Positions 28,449 through 37,063 of a DNA stretch of 64,000 bases are shown here, piece after piece (position 1 is the stretch's first letter; every line of letters starts with the position of its first letter). The notes beneath the pieces are model-generated. The model was not told the origin of the DNA. It did not search any database and was given only the letters and a program-made list of their open reading frames with translations. Where the stretch lies: positions 868,001 through 932,000 of the forward strand of contig NZ_LR215050.1 of assembly GCF_900660755.1 (NCBI RefSeq), written 5' to 3'. Position numbers and translations under genes: made by a program. The stretch comes from Acholeplasma hippikon. GTDB taxonomy: Bacteria > Bacillota_I > Bacilli_A > Acholeplasmatales > Acholeplasmataceae.

Positions 28449-30497
28449 TTAAAATTTCACTTTTCTTTTATTAAAAAGATAGTATATTGCAAAAATCGTT
28501 AACCCTGCACCTCCAGCAATGAAATAAATAACATAATTTGACTTTGTTTGATTATCAATTACATTGATTAAAATACGTTGTTCAGCATAGTTACCACTAG
28601 AATCATGAACATAATATAATCCTTCATAGGTTCCAACCGTATTCGTTGGAATATAATTTGGACTAAATGATAATTCATTAGTTAAATCGCCATCATAATT
28701 ATCGGTTGCTCTTGCATATTTTTTATAATCAAAAACTTCATTTTTCTTAACTTCAATATAACTAATTTCAATATTTGGACTAATCGTATCACCAATGGTA
28801 AGGTATAATCTTTCTTTTGATTGATTACCTGCAGTATCTTTTGCTGTGTAGTCCACATAATATCTACCTAATTTATTTTCTTTTATATTTGTTTCAATTG
28901 TCACATGGTATTTATTTAATTCAAAATCATAATTATCAGTTACAGATTCAATATAATCATAAAGGTCAAAATCTTCATCATAAGAAACAAAGACTTCTGT
29001 ATTCATTAAGACTAATTCCGGTGCAATGATATCTTTTACTTTAAGTATGGTTTCATATACTTGTTCGTTTTGACTTTGATCTGTTGCTTTAACAATGAGT
29101 GGATAACTTCCAACAGTTTCATAATCAATATATGACTCATCAAATTCAAAATCTAAATCTTTGTCATAGTTATCTGTAATTTTAAAGAAACTTTGTAAAT
29201 CAGGTCTTATAAAATCTGTCACAACGATTTCTTTTATTTGTAAAATTTTTGGTTTTGTTAAATCTTTGACTGAAAATACTAAAGGATACGTTACTTCATT
29301 TTTAGAAGTATCCTTTAATGTGACCATGATGCGATAATCTCCGACTTTTGAAGTGTCAACCTTTCCTTGTGTTGTAACCATTATATCCAAAGAATTATCA
29401 TAGTTATCTGTCACATATATATAATCTAAAATATATGGTTCTAGTTTATTTAATTCAATTTGTAACGGTCTTATAATTTCTAAGGTTGGTTTTTTAATAT
29501 CTTTTACATGAACCTTTAAAATTTCAGTTGTCACACTACGTTTTTTATTTGTTATTTCATAATAAACTTCATATGTACCTAATGTAGTTGAATCCACATA
29601 GGAAGTAATTTTAATATCATTTGTGTTTAAAGCTGATGCATTCTGAACATAACTCAATAGTTCTTTTTCATTTAATTCAGTTTGATAATTTATTGTTATT
29701 TCCTTATATTTTAGTTTTATTTCAAGTTTTGTATTATCAACGACTGTTACTTTTGATTGACGTTTAGAACTGTTATGAGATTGGTCAGTTGCAGTAATTG
29801 TAATTGGATAAACACCTTCAAAACTATAATCCACTAAACTATCATCATAAACTACATCAACCATTTGGTCATAGTTATCTGTGATTGTATAGTACTTTGA
29901 AAAATCTATAGATTCATCTATATTAACTTCTATGGTTTTATTTTCTTTAATTGTGGGGGCAATATTATCCACAACGATGACATTTTTTGTAATTGTTGTT
30001 TCATTATAAGACTCATCTGTTGCTTTATAAATAACTGGATAAGAGCCAATTTGATTCATATTCACTCTGGAGCTATCAATTGTTAATGCAACTTTTGATT
30101 GTGGACTATAGTTATCATAGTATGTTACATAACTTTTTAAATCTGGTAGTTTTGATCCAACTGGTAATTCAACATCATCCACCTCAATCATAGGTGGTTC
30201 ATTTTCCACTACTCTAAAAATAATTTCTTGATCACTTGTAAAATGATATGTTGGAAAATGTGCTCGATAAACCACACGGTAATCACCAACAATATTTGTA
30301 CGAATCACTCTAAATGTAGAATATTCTACCTCGTATTCCATATAAAAATCTGGGTCTTCAACAAATTGTTCACCCATTTGTAGTTTAGCTTCTGGAATAT
30401 ACTTAAAATCTTCGATTGGTTCATTCATTGGAACAACCACAACTGTGTTCAACCAAAGCACTGCTACATTCACTGTTTGTAATAAAAAAGACAGCAT
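28449..30497 (-). CDS. Membrane-anchored surface protein with tandem Ig-like repeats
   Basis: A 682-residue protein of unknown role. It has a hydrophobic N-terminal segment (MLSFLLQTVNVAVLWLNTVVVV), about seven beta-rich repeats of 75-90 residues, and a C-terminal membrane helix with a basic tail (YVIYFIAGGAGLTIFAIYYL then NKRKVKF). Each repeat carries a T-D-N-Y-D type motif (for example ITDNYD, VTDNYD, ATDNYDGD) and a G-x-Y-x-V segment, as in DUF5011/HYR-like bacterial Ig domains. It is presumably displayed outside the cell. The frame extends upstream into the ABC gene, but the ATG at 30497 has a strong GAGGTGATT ribosome site. That site is enclosed by a hairpin. Confidence 0.75.
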   Translation of the reverse strand: MLSFLLQTVNVAVLWLNTVVVVPMNEPIEDFKYIPEAKLQMGEQFVEDPDFYMEYEVEYSTFRVIRTNIVGDYRVVYRAHFPTYHFTSDQEIIFRVVENEPPMIEVDDVELPVGSKLPDLKSYVTYYDNYSPQSKVALTIDSSRVNMNQIGSYPVIYKATDESYNETTITKNVIVVDNIAPTIKENKTIEVNIDESIDFSKYYTITDNYDQMVDVVYDDSLVDYSFEGVYPITITATDQSHNSSKRQSKVTVVDNTKLEIKLKYKEITINYQTELNEKELLSYVQNASALNTNDIKITSYVDSTTLGTYEVYYEITNKKRSVTTEILKVHVKDIKKPTLEIIRPLQIELNKLEPYILDYIYVTDNYDNSLDIMVTTQGKVDTSKVGDYRIMVTLKDTSKNEVTYPLVFSVKDLTKPKILQIKEIVVTDFIRPDLQSFFKITDNYDKDLDFEFDESYIDYETVGSYPLIVKATDQSQNEQVYETILKVKDIIAPELVLMNTEVFVSYDEDFDLYDYIESVTDNYDFELNKYHVTIETNIKENKLGRYYVDYTAKDTAGNQSKERLYLTIGDTISPNIEISYIEVKKNEVFDYKKYARATDNYDGDLTNELSFSPNYIPTNTVGTYEGLYYVHDSSGNYAEQRILINVIDNQTKSNYVIYFIAGGAGLTIFAIYYLFNKRKVKF

Positions 30498-30538
30498 TTC
30501 AATCACCTCATATAATAGTAGTTGATTTGCTGTCTTTT
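30480..30538 (-). promoter_or_regulatory. Hairpin enclosing the ribosome site and start of the Ig-repeat gene
   Basis: Exact 11-base complementary arms (30528-30538 and 30486-30496) flank a 31-base loop holding the GAGGTG ribosome site. The T and G of the start codon fall in the 3' arm. The 3' arm runs into CTTTTTTATT, so the same structure could also end exporter transcripts. Whether it acts as terminator or translational gate cannot be decided from sequence. Confidence 0.6.
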
Positions 30539-30552
30539 GACTTTTTTTATTT

Positions 30553-32391
30553 TTATAATTTTTGCATTTCTTGAACGTATAAATTATCTTTTTCTGCCAA
30601 GAATTGATTTTTATATAGTTCAAAGTATGCACCGCGTTTTTCTAATAACTCATGGTGGGTTCCTTGTTCAAGAATCTTACCACCATCTAGTAAGACAATA
30701 AGGTCTGAATCAACAATAGTTGATAAACGGTGTGCAACAATTAATGATGTACGATTTTTTAATAGTGATTTAGTTGCTTGTTGAATTAAGTATTCTGCTT
30801 CACTGTCAATTGATGAAGTTGCTTCATCAAGAATTAAAATGCTCGGATTTGCCAAAATTGCTCTAGCAAATGAGATTAATTGTTTTTGACCAAGTGATAA
30901 TAAGTTACCACCTTCACCAACGTGTGTATCATATCCTTTATCTAATTTTTCAATAAAGGTATGTAATCCGATTGCTTTAGATGCAGCAATAACTTCTTCA
31001 TCTGTCGCATCTAAACGTCCATAACGAATATTTTCCATCACAGTTGTTGAGAAAAGTTGAGGAGATTGTAAGACATATCCTAAGCGTTCGTGTAACCATG
31101 AAATGCTTCGTTCCTTATAATCTCTTCCATCAATTAAGATTTGACCTTTTTTAGGTTCATAGAATCTAGAAGTTAAGTTAACAATTGTTGTCTTACCAGA
31201 TCCTGTATGGCCAACCAAGGCAACGCTCATACCGCGTTTAATCTTAAGGTTGAAGTTATCTAAAATAATTTCATTTTCATTATAGTAGAATGTTACATCT
31301 TTAAATTCAATATCACCATGAAGTGGTTCCCAGTTTTCTTTTTTCTTATTAAACCAGTCACCATATTTTTCTACTACTTCAGGTGAGTCAATGATTTCAG
31401 ACTCTGTTTCAATTAATTCAATAATTCTTTCAGCTGATGCTTGAGCAACTTGTAGTGATGAAATGAAACTTGTTAATACAGTCATTGGATCAAAGAATGA
31501 AATTGTTGAACGAATAAATAGATATAATGTACCAACAACAATCATTTGTTCTCTAACAAAGAATGTACCTGTAATCATAACAACCGATACAATCAAATAA
31601 CATGCCATTAATAAACATGAAGAATAGATTGATGAGATTGAAGTTGCTTTAATACTTGTACGCATCATCTTTTCTGCAGTTGCATCAAATTCCATTAAGT
31701 TTGATTGTTCGATACCTAATGTTTTAGATGTTCTAGCGCCATGGAAACTTTCATTATACTTAGCAGTTAATTCTGAGTTGAAGTGTCTTGCTTCTCTTTG
31801 TTTAATTAAAACTTTCTTTCTAAAGTAAGTTGTAATCATAAACATAAATGGTAACCCGATACTTACAACAATTGCTAAACGCCAGTTATACACATAAAGA
31901 ATAATTAGGGTAATAATCATTAAGAGAATTGACCATACAAAGTCAATAATCCCCCATGAAATGACTTGACTAAGACGTCTTGCATCACTTGTCATACGTG
32001 CCATGATCCAACCTTGCGGGGTTTTATCATAGTATGAAAACGGTAGACGTTGCAATGTCTTAAATGCTTGTTTACGTAAATCATAACTTACATTTGCTTC
32101 AATAATTCCACCTTGATAAATAAAACCATATACACATAATCCAAAGATTAATGCATAAAGAATATTAATAATTATAAAAGGTGTGAAATATTCAAAATTA
32201 TTATTCCCTACAAATTCATCTAAAACATATTTATTTAAAATTAAGTTAACTGAATCTAAAACTGCAAGTGAAACCGCAAAAGCTGTCATAATAATTAAAT
32301 TCTTTTTACTCTTGAAAATTACTTTAATTAATTTTCCCCAAACTGGAAGAGATATTTTCTTTAGCTTGATGTCTTCTTCATTATGCTGCAT
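30553..32391 (-). CDS. ABC exporter half-transporter, BmrD/YheH-like
   Basis: A 612-residue half-transporter: six membrane helices (about 30-320), then an ATPase with Walker A GHTGSGKTT, Walker B ILILDEATSSID and H-loop IVAHRLST. The signature is LSLGQ instead of LSGGQ. With the preceding gene it would form a heterodimer in which one ATP site is degenerate, as known for BmrCD-type multidrug exporters. GGAGG lies ahead of the ATG, and the gene overlaps its partner by 11 bases. The true substrate is unknown. Naming as BmrD is by arrangement and motifs. Confidence 0.88.
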   Translation of the reverse strand: MQHNEEDIKLKKISLPVWGKLIKVIFKSKKNLIIMTAFAVSLAVLDSVNLILNKYVLDEFVGNNNFEYFTPFIIINILYALIFGLCVYGFIYQGGIIEANVSYDLRKQAFKTLQRLPFSYYDKTPQGWIMARMTSDARRLSQVISWGIIDFVWSILLMIITLIILYVYNWRLAIVVSIGLPFMFMITTYFRKKVLIKQREARHFNSELTAKYNESFHGARTSKTLGIEQSNLMEFDATAEKMMRTSIKATSISSIYSSCLLMACYLIVSVVMITGTFFVREQMIVVGTLYLFIRSTISFFDPMTVLTSFISSLQVAQASAERIIELIETESEIIDSPEVVEKYGDWFNKKKENWEPLHGDIEFKDVTFYYNENEIILDNFNLKIKRGMSVALVGHTGSGKTTIVNLTSRFYEPKKGQILIDGRDYKERSISWLHERLGYVLQSPQLFSTTVMENIRYGRLDATDEEVIAASKAIGLHTFIEKLDKGYDTHVGEGGNLLSLGQKQLISFARAILANPSILILDEATSSIDSEAEYLIQQATKSLLKNRTSLIVAHRLSTIVDSDLIVLLDGGKILEQGTHHELLEKRGAYFELYKNQFLAEKDNLYVQEMQKL

Positions 32392-34213
32392 GAGAAATAT
32401 CCTCCTTCATAAGTTCTTTAAACTCATTTTCTAACTTACCTTGAATACCCCAGAGTGATTTATATAAACCATCTTGGTTAGCTAATTCGTCATGTTTACC
32501 AATTGCTTCAACTGTTTGGTTGTTTAACACAATGATTTTATCTGCTTCTTTAGCTGTTGTAATTCTATGCGTAATAATAATATTTGTTGATTTGTATTCT
32601 TTTTGCGCTAAAGCTCTTCTAATTAAGAGGTCAGTTTTATTATCAACAGCTGATAGCGCATCATCAAAGATTAAGATTGGTTTATTTGAAACTAACACAC
32701 GAGCAATCGCAACTCTTTGTTTTTGACCCCCAGATAATGTTGTTCCTTTTTCTCCAACTTTTGTTTCATAACCTTGTTGGAATGTATGAATATCTTTTGC
32801 TAAAGATGCAATCTCTGCTGCTTCTTTAACATCTTCTAATGTTGCATTTTTATTGGTAATTGCAATATTTTCAAATACTGTTTTTGAATATAAGAACGGA
32901 TCTTGTAGAACTGCCCCGATACTTGTTCTGATGTGCTTCTTTTTAATATCTCTTAATTCCACACCATCAATCGTGATAGATCCTTCATAATCATACATTC
33001 TTAACAGTAAGTTGATAATTGTTGATTTTCCTGAACCTGTTTTACCAATGAAGGCAACAGTTTCGCCTTTTTTAATATCAAATGATACATCTTTTAATAA
33101 ATAGTTAGTGTCATCTTCAAACTTAAAGCTCACATTTCTAAATGAAACATTACCTTCAATTAATGGCTCTAATACGCCATCATTTACATATTCAGTTGGT
33201 TGAGTCATAATATCTTGAATTCTACCAATAGCAACAAATGCTTTTGTGAATTCATTTATCATTCTACCTAACCCACGAATTGGCCAAATCAATATTCCAA
33301 GTAACATAAATGCTGCTGAAACTTTTGCTGCATCCATAATACCATTTCTAGCATAAATGATACATAGAATGGTTACTGCTGCAACTTGTGAAACGGTAAT
33401 AAAATCCATTAATCCCCAATAAATTGCAACAATCTTATTTGCCTTTATATTCATGTCTCTATATTGAGCATTTTTTGCTTCCATTTTTTCAATTTCAAAT
33501 GATTCATTTGCAAATGCTTTAACAACTTTTGTGCCTGATACATTTTCTTGAATAACTGTCATCATAGATGATTCATCTTTTTCTACTTTATCAAAAATCT
33601 TTTCGATCTTTAAGAAGTAAATTAGTGAACTAATTGCATAAACTGGTAACATTGCAATACAAATCCACATGATTGTTGTATTAATAAAGTACATTTGGAA
33701 TGCACCAGATATTAAACTTGCTGCTAATCCAATTAATTGCATCAGTTGTAAAACAACAAATCCTGTAGTTGTTTCAACGTCAGATGTTACACGTTGGATT
33801 AAATCCCCAGTGTCTACATTGTTATGATATTTATAATTTAAATTTTGAATATGTTCATATAAATCGACTCTTAATTTTTTAGAAATCTTCTCTTGAATCG
33901 CACCTTTCATGTAACTTTCCACATACATCAGTGCATATCTAATGAATTGATATATCACTAAAGCTAATCCAATATAAATTGCTACCTGTAAAATTCCATT
34001 TGCTGATTCAAAGAAATCAATTAAGAATTTAGGGAAGTTAACATCACTGATTACTTCACTATTATTAAGGTACTTATTTAAAGCCCCTACTAGGTACTGC
34101 GTAAATAATGGAATGTAAGAATATGAAAAACGATGGAAGATAACCAAAACAATCAATACTATATATTCAATTAGATGTCCTTTTGCTAATCTAAGTAATG
34201 CTTTTAACTTCAT
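32381..34213 (-). CDS. ABC exporter half-transporter, BmrC/YheI-like
   Basis: A 610-residue half-transporter with N-terminal membrane domain and C-terminal ATPase: Walker A GKTGSGKST, canonical signature LSGGQKQRVA, Walker B ILIFDDALSAVD. The catalytic Glu is replaced by Asp, so this Walker B site and the partner's LSLGQ signature together make the degenerate site of the heterodimer. The frame opens 18 codons earlier, but the ATG at 34213 with GGAGGAG upstream gives MKLKALLRLAKGH and lies after the attenuator terminator. Expression appears controlled by the leader at 34241-34392. Confidence 0.9.
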   Translation of the reverse strand: MKLKALLRLAKGHLIEYIVLIVLVIFHRFSYSYIPLFTQYLVGALNKYLNNSEVISDVNFPKFLIDFFESANGILQVAIYIGLALVIYQFIRYALMYVESYMKGAIQEKISKKLRVDLYEHIQNLNYKYHNNVDTGDLIQRVTSDVETTTGFVVLQLMQLIGLAASLISGAFQMYFINTTIMWICIAMLPVYAISSLIYFLKIEKIFDKVEKDESSMMTVIQENVSGTKVVKAFANESFEIEKMEAKNAQYRDMNIKANKIVAIYWGLMDFITVSQVAAVTILCIIYARNGIMDAAKVSAAFMLLGILIWPIRGLGRMINEFTKAFVAIGRIQDIMTQPTEYVNDGVLEPLIEGNVSFRNVSFKFEDDTNYLLKDVSFDIKKGETVAFIGKTGSGKSTIINLLLRMYDYEGSITIDGVELRDIKKKHIRTSIGAVLQDPFLYSKTVFENIAITNKNATLEDVKEAAEIASLAKDIHTFQQGYETKVGEKGTTLSGGQKQRVAIARVLVSNKPILIFDDALSAVDNKTDLLIRRALAQKEYKSTNIIITHRITTAKEADKIIVLNNQTVEAIGKHDELANQDGLYKSLWGIQGKLENEFKELMKEDISHAA

Positions 34214-34240
34214 ATATAATCTCCTCCAATAATCCCTCAA

Positions 34241-34265
34241 ACAAAAAGAGGGGTGATTACCCCTC
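34241..34265 (-). terminator. Attenuator terminator ahead of the ABC exporter genes
   Basis: On the minus strand GAGGGGT (34259-34265) and ACCCCTC (34248-34254) form a 7-bp GC-rich stem with four-base loop, followed by TTTTTGTTT. It lies between the leader peptide gene and the exporter start, so transcription must read through it for expression. Confidence 0.85.
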
Positions 34266-34297
34266 ACAAAATAAAAACGCCATAAAAACGTGTATAA

Positions 34298-34370
34298 AAT
34301 GAAAGAAGTAATTCTAAAAAATACTTTCTTTCATTAATGGAACTTTGTTAGTAATTTCCACCAATGAAAG
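34298..34370 (-). promoter_or_regulatory. Alternative hairpins of the exporter attenuator
   Basis: Segment 1 (34356-34370, inside the leader peptide gene) pairs with segment 2 (34328-34342) over 15 bp with two G-U pairs. Segment 2 (34322-34335) can instead pair with segment 3 (34298-34311) over 13 bp with one bulge. The two hairpins share bases and cannot coexist. A ribosome held on the last leader codons would cover segment 1 and favour 2:3. How 2:3 acts on the terminator at 34241 is not clear from pairing alone. Confidence 0.65.
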
Positions 34371-34392
34371 GTTTAACTCTGATAATTAACAT
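34348..34392 (-). CDS. 14-residue leader peptide of the ABC exporter operon
   Basis: ATG at 34392 with a strong GGGAGG ribosome site nine bases upstream encodes MLIIRVKPFIGGNY and a TAA stop. The last seven codons lie inside the first arm of a strong hairpin. In Bacillus subtilis the bmrCD exporter genes are controlled by translation of the upstream bmrB peptide gene; the layout here (promoter, peptide, hairpins, terminator, exporter pair) is the same, although the peptide is shorter. No codon is over-represented, so induction by ribosome-targeting drugs rather than an amino acid is likely (inference). Confidence 0.75.
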   Translation of the reverse strand: MLIIRVKPFIGGNY

Positions 34393-34453
34393 AAGTTTTT
34401 ACCTCCCATTCATAAATTTTTTGTATTATCAAATATTTAGTTCTACCTAAATA

Positions 34454-34481
34454 ATTTTATCATACTAAAATATATAGTCAA
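34454..34481 (-). promoter_or_regulatory. Promoter of the ABC exporter leader
   Basis: The minus strand reads TTGACT (34476-34481), 16 bases, TAAAAT (34454-34459). The -35 box overlaps the stop codon of the regulator gene upstream. The predicted leader RNA is about 230 bases. Confidence 0.65.
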
Positions 34482-35689
34482 TCAATATATATTCTTAAAT
34501 TCTTATATTTCTTAAAAATCAAATCACTTAAAGAAGATGCTTCCTTATAGTAATTATTTTTTCTTAAATTTTCCATTCCCTCTTCATACCAAAAATTTAA
34601 TAAATCTTGTGTATCAGGAAAATCATTTTGTTTTAATATTTGTTCTCTAATAAAACTTAATTGCTCTTCTTTTTGGTTAAGAAATTTATATTTTAAATAT
34701 TTGATTGCTAATTCTTCATTCTTATTTAATTTCTCATATGGATGATTAATTAACTCAAAGATATTTTCTTTATATTTAAGCTTATTCATTATTTGAAGTG
34801 ATAATAAATAAAAAGCTTGATTCAATCTTTCTTTACCAATTATTAATTTATAACTGTCTTCATAACGTTGATTTAAGTAATTAATTTTTGCTTTTAAATA
34901 AGTTTTTTCATAATGTTTTAAGTAACTAGCTTCTGCTAACTCTTCTAAAAATTCATCAAGCCTCATAAATTGCATCAAATAGTTTAAATGTAAAAATTTC
35001 ATCTCATTAACATCTTCATATAAACCTAAATTAACCAAGCGATTAATCACAACATCATAATGTAAAAGAATATAACCATGATCATTTGTAAAAAAACTTA
35101 ATATTAGCTTTTCCTTATCAATTAATAAATTTAACTCTTTATGACTTACTTTTTCATTCATTAAAGTTAAAACATTGAAGGCATCCTTTAATCGACCTTC
35201 TTCCTTTAATAGAATAGATGTTCCATATAAATAAAGAGCTAATTCATCTTGGTCATAATTTTTAATATAGTGTGTTACTTCTTCAAATAATTGATTTGCT
35301 TCAGATAACTGATTTAAAAGGATATATCCTAAATAATTATTGAGAATTGATTGATAGTCTAGATGATTATTAAATTCGAAAAACTTCACTTTATCTTTTT
35401 CTAAGAATAAATGAATGACTTCATTAAAGTTAATATTATTTTTTTGACTTGAAAAATCAATTTTATATTTTTCTTTAAATAAATCTAAATATCTACTATT
35501 CGGTATAATCATATTATTTTCCACTTTTGATAAATAACTTACACTACAAATCCCTTCAGCACCCTCTTCTAAGGTCAAATGATGTTGTTTTCTTAAGTTT
35601 TTTAATATAGAACCTATTTCATTTCTATATAATGGTTCATGTTTTCTCATATTGATTTGATGTTTGATGCTTTTTAAATAAATATACAT
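34478..35689 (-). CDS. XRE-family regulator with helical, TPR-like C-terminal domain
   Basis: A 403-residue protein. A helix-turn-helix of the XRE type spans about residues 23-75 (IGSILKNLRKQHHLTLEEGAEGICSVSYLSKVENN). The remaining 330 residues are all-helical with many Leu/Tyr/Asn and look like degenerate TPR repeats, the layout of Rgg/PlcR-type (RRNPP) regulators that bind short peptides. The ATG at 35689 has AAGGAG seven bases upstream, and TATAAT lies at 35714-35719. It is upstream of the exporter genes, but control of them is not shown. The ligand is unknown. Confidence 0.75.
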   Translation of the reverse strand: MYIYLKSIKHQINMRKHEPLYRNEIGSILKNLRKQHHLTLEEGAEGICSVSYLSKVENNMIIPNSRYLDLFKEKYKIDFSSQKNNINFNEVIHLFLEKDKVKFFEFNNHLDYQSILNNYLGYILLNQLSEANQLFEEVTHYIKNYDQDELALYLYGTSILLKEEGRLKDAFNVLTLMNEKVSHKELNLLIDKEKLILSFFTNDHGYILLHYDVVINRLVNLGLYEDVNEMKFLHLNYLMQFMRLDEFLEELAEASYLKHYEKTYLKAKINYLNQRYEDSYKLIIGKERLNQAFYLLSLQIMNKLKYKENIFELINHPYEKLNKNEELAIKYLKYKFLNQKEEQLSFIREQILKQNDFPDTQDLLNFWYEEGMENLRKNNYYKEASSLSDLIFKKYKNLRIYID

Positions 35690-35795
35690 AAGATATCTCC
35701 TTTTTACACATTTATTATACGAATGTTGTAGGTTTCAAATCTTTAATTTTTTACTTAAAAATATGGTTATAAAAATAAAAAATGTAGAATTTCTC

Positions 35796-36443
35796 CTACA
35801 TTTTTCCTAATATGTCGTTTTGATAGAAAGGACACATGTCTTTCATCTTACATTCACTACAATTTGGTTTTTGTGCCTTACAATGATATCTTCCAAAAAA
35901 GATAAGTTGATGATGAAGTTTCAACCATCGCTCTCTTGGAAAAATCTCATTTAATTTCATTTCAACTTGATAGACATCATCAGTTGGTAATGCTAGTCCT
36001 AAACGTTTAGAAATACGATTAATATGTGTATCAACAGCTAAAGCCGGGATATTAAAGGCGTTTGATAAAACCACATTAGTCGTTTTTCTACCAACACCAG
36101 GTAAAGCTTCCAATGCTTCACGATTATTTGGTACGATTCCTTGATGCTTAGTGACTAAAATTTTAGATAATTCAATAATATTTTTCGCTTTATTTTTATA
36201 TAAACCAATTGTTTTAATCAAGTTTTCAACATCTGTTACTTCAGCTTTCGCTAAATCAAACGGTGTTGGATAGTTTTTAAATAAAGCTGGTGTCACTTTA
36301 TTAACTGCAATATCTGTTGTTTGTGCTGATAAGACAACTGCAATTAATAGTTCAAAGTGATTCGTAAAATCTAATTCAGCTTTTGCATCAGGAAATAATT
36401 CCTCTAAATAATCTTGAAAAAAATTTATATCCATTGGAATCAT
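35796..36443 (-). CDS. nth: Endonuclease III
   Basis: DNA glycosylase/AP lyase removing oxidised pyrimidines, 215 residues. The helix-hairpin-helix LPGVGRKTTNVVLSNAF contains the catalytic Lys, and AVDTHINRIS the catalytic Asp. The C-terminal 4Fe-4S motif is C-x6-C-x2-C-x5-C (CKAQKPNCSECKMKDMC). Its start overlaps the dnaD stop by four bases (ATGA), and dnaD-nth is a conserved Firmicute pair. Last gene of the plsX-rnc-dnaD-nth run. Confidence 0.96.
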   Translation of the reverse strand: MIPMDINFFQDYLEELFPDAKAELDFTNHFELLIAVVLSAQTTDIAVNKVTPALFKNYPTPFDLAKAEVTDVENLIKTIGLYKNKAKNIIELSKILVTKHQGIVPNNREALEALPGVGRKTTNVVLSNAFNIPALAVDTHINRISKRLGLALPTDDVYQVEMKLNEIFPRERWLKLHHQLIFFGRYHCKAQKPNCSECKMKDMCPFYQNDILGKM

Positions 36444-37063
36444 TTGATTGCCTTAAAGATTCTATCAATAGCTTCCTCAGTCTTTTCATCTGATGGTGCT
36501 AATTGTAATTTTGTTTGATTTAAAATGCGATCTAAGAATTTAACAGAGAAACGACCTGATGTTTGGTGTTCTTCAATTTTTGAAATAATCAATTCATGTG
36601 TATGCGTGTTTTCTTCATACCACGACTTAACAATTTCTAATTCTGCTCCAGATAATACTCTACCTAAAGCATTTTCTATCATTTCAATCGCCATTGAAAT
36701 CTTAGATTCATGTTTTTGTATTTCGATTTGTCTTAAATCTTCTTCATATAATTTAGAAATTAAATCAAATGTTCCACTTAAATCAAAGACTTCAACTTGT
36801 TTTTCATTTCTTGTTTCTAAGGCAAATGTAACAAAACCTTTATTTGTTAGCTTATCTACTGCTTTTTCAATATCTGTGATTGGAAGTTCAATCTTCTTTT
36901 CGATTTGTTTAATTGAAAAAACTCTTTTCTTAAGCATTTGAAATAGTGTTTTTAAAACGACTAATTCATTTGGTGAGAGTTTCAATCTTTTAGATTCTTT
37001 AGTGAGAAGGGGCTCTATTTCTAAAAAATGATCCTCATATAATTTACGTATTAAGTTAGACAT
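36440..37063 (-). CDS. dnaD: DnaD-like replication initiation protein
   Basis: A 207-residue protein with an N-terminal winged-helix part (about 20-95) and a C-terminal DnaD/DnaB2 domain with the typical end (ALGRVLSGAELEIVKSWYEENTHTHELIISKIEEH and KFLDRILNQ). DnaD helps to load the helicase at origins and restart sites. The open frame begins with a TTG at 37072, but the ATG at 37063 (MSNLIRKL) has GAAGG upstream and is preferred. It overlaps rnc by eight bases and nth by four. Confidence 0.88.
   Translation of the reverse strand: MSNLIRKLYEDHFLEIEPLLTKESKRLKLSPNELVVLKTLFQMLKKRVFSIKQIEKKIELPITDIEKAVDKLTNKGFVTFALETRNEKQVEVFDLSGTFDLISKLYEEDLRQIEIQKHESKISMAIEMIENALGRVLSGAELEIVKSWYEENTHTHELIISKIEEHQTSGRFSVKFLDRILNQTKLQLAPSDEKTEEAIDRIFKAIK

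Noticed and set aside
30498-30632. 45 extra N-terminal codons for the Ig-repeat protein
   Set aside because: They lie inside the exporter gene in another frame, are lysine/asparagine-rich without a signal sequence, and a much better ribosome site precedes the ATG at 30497.
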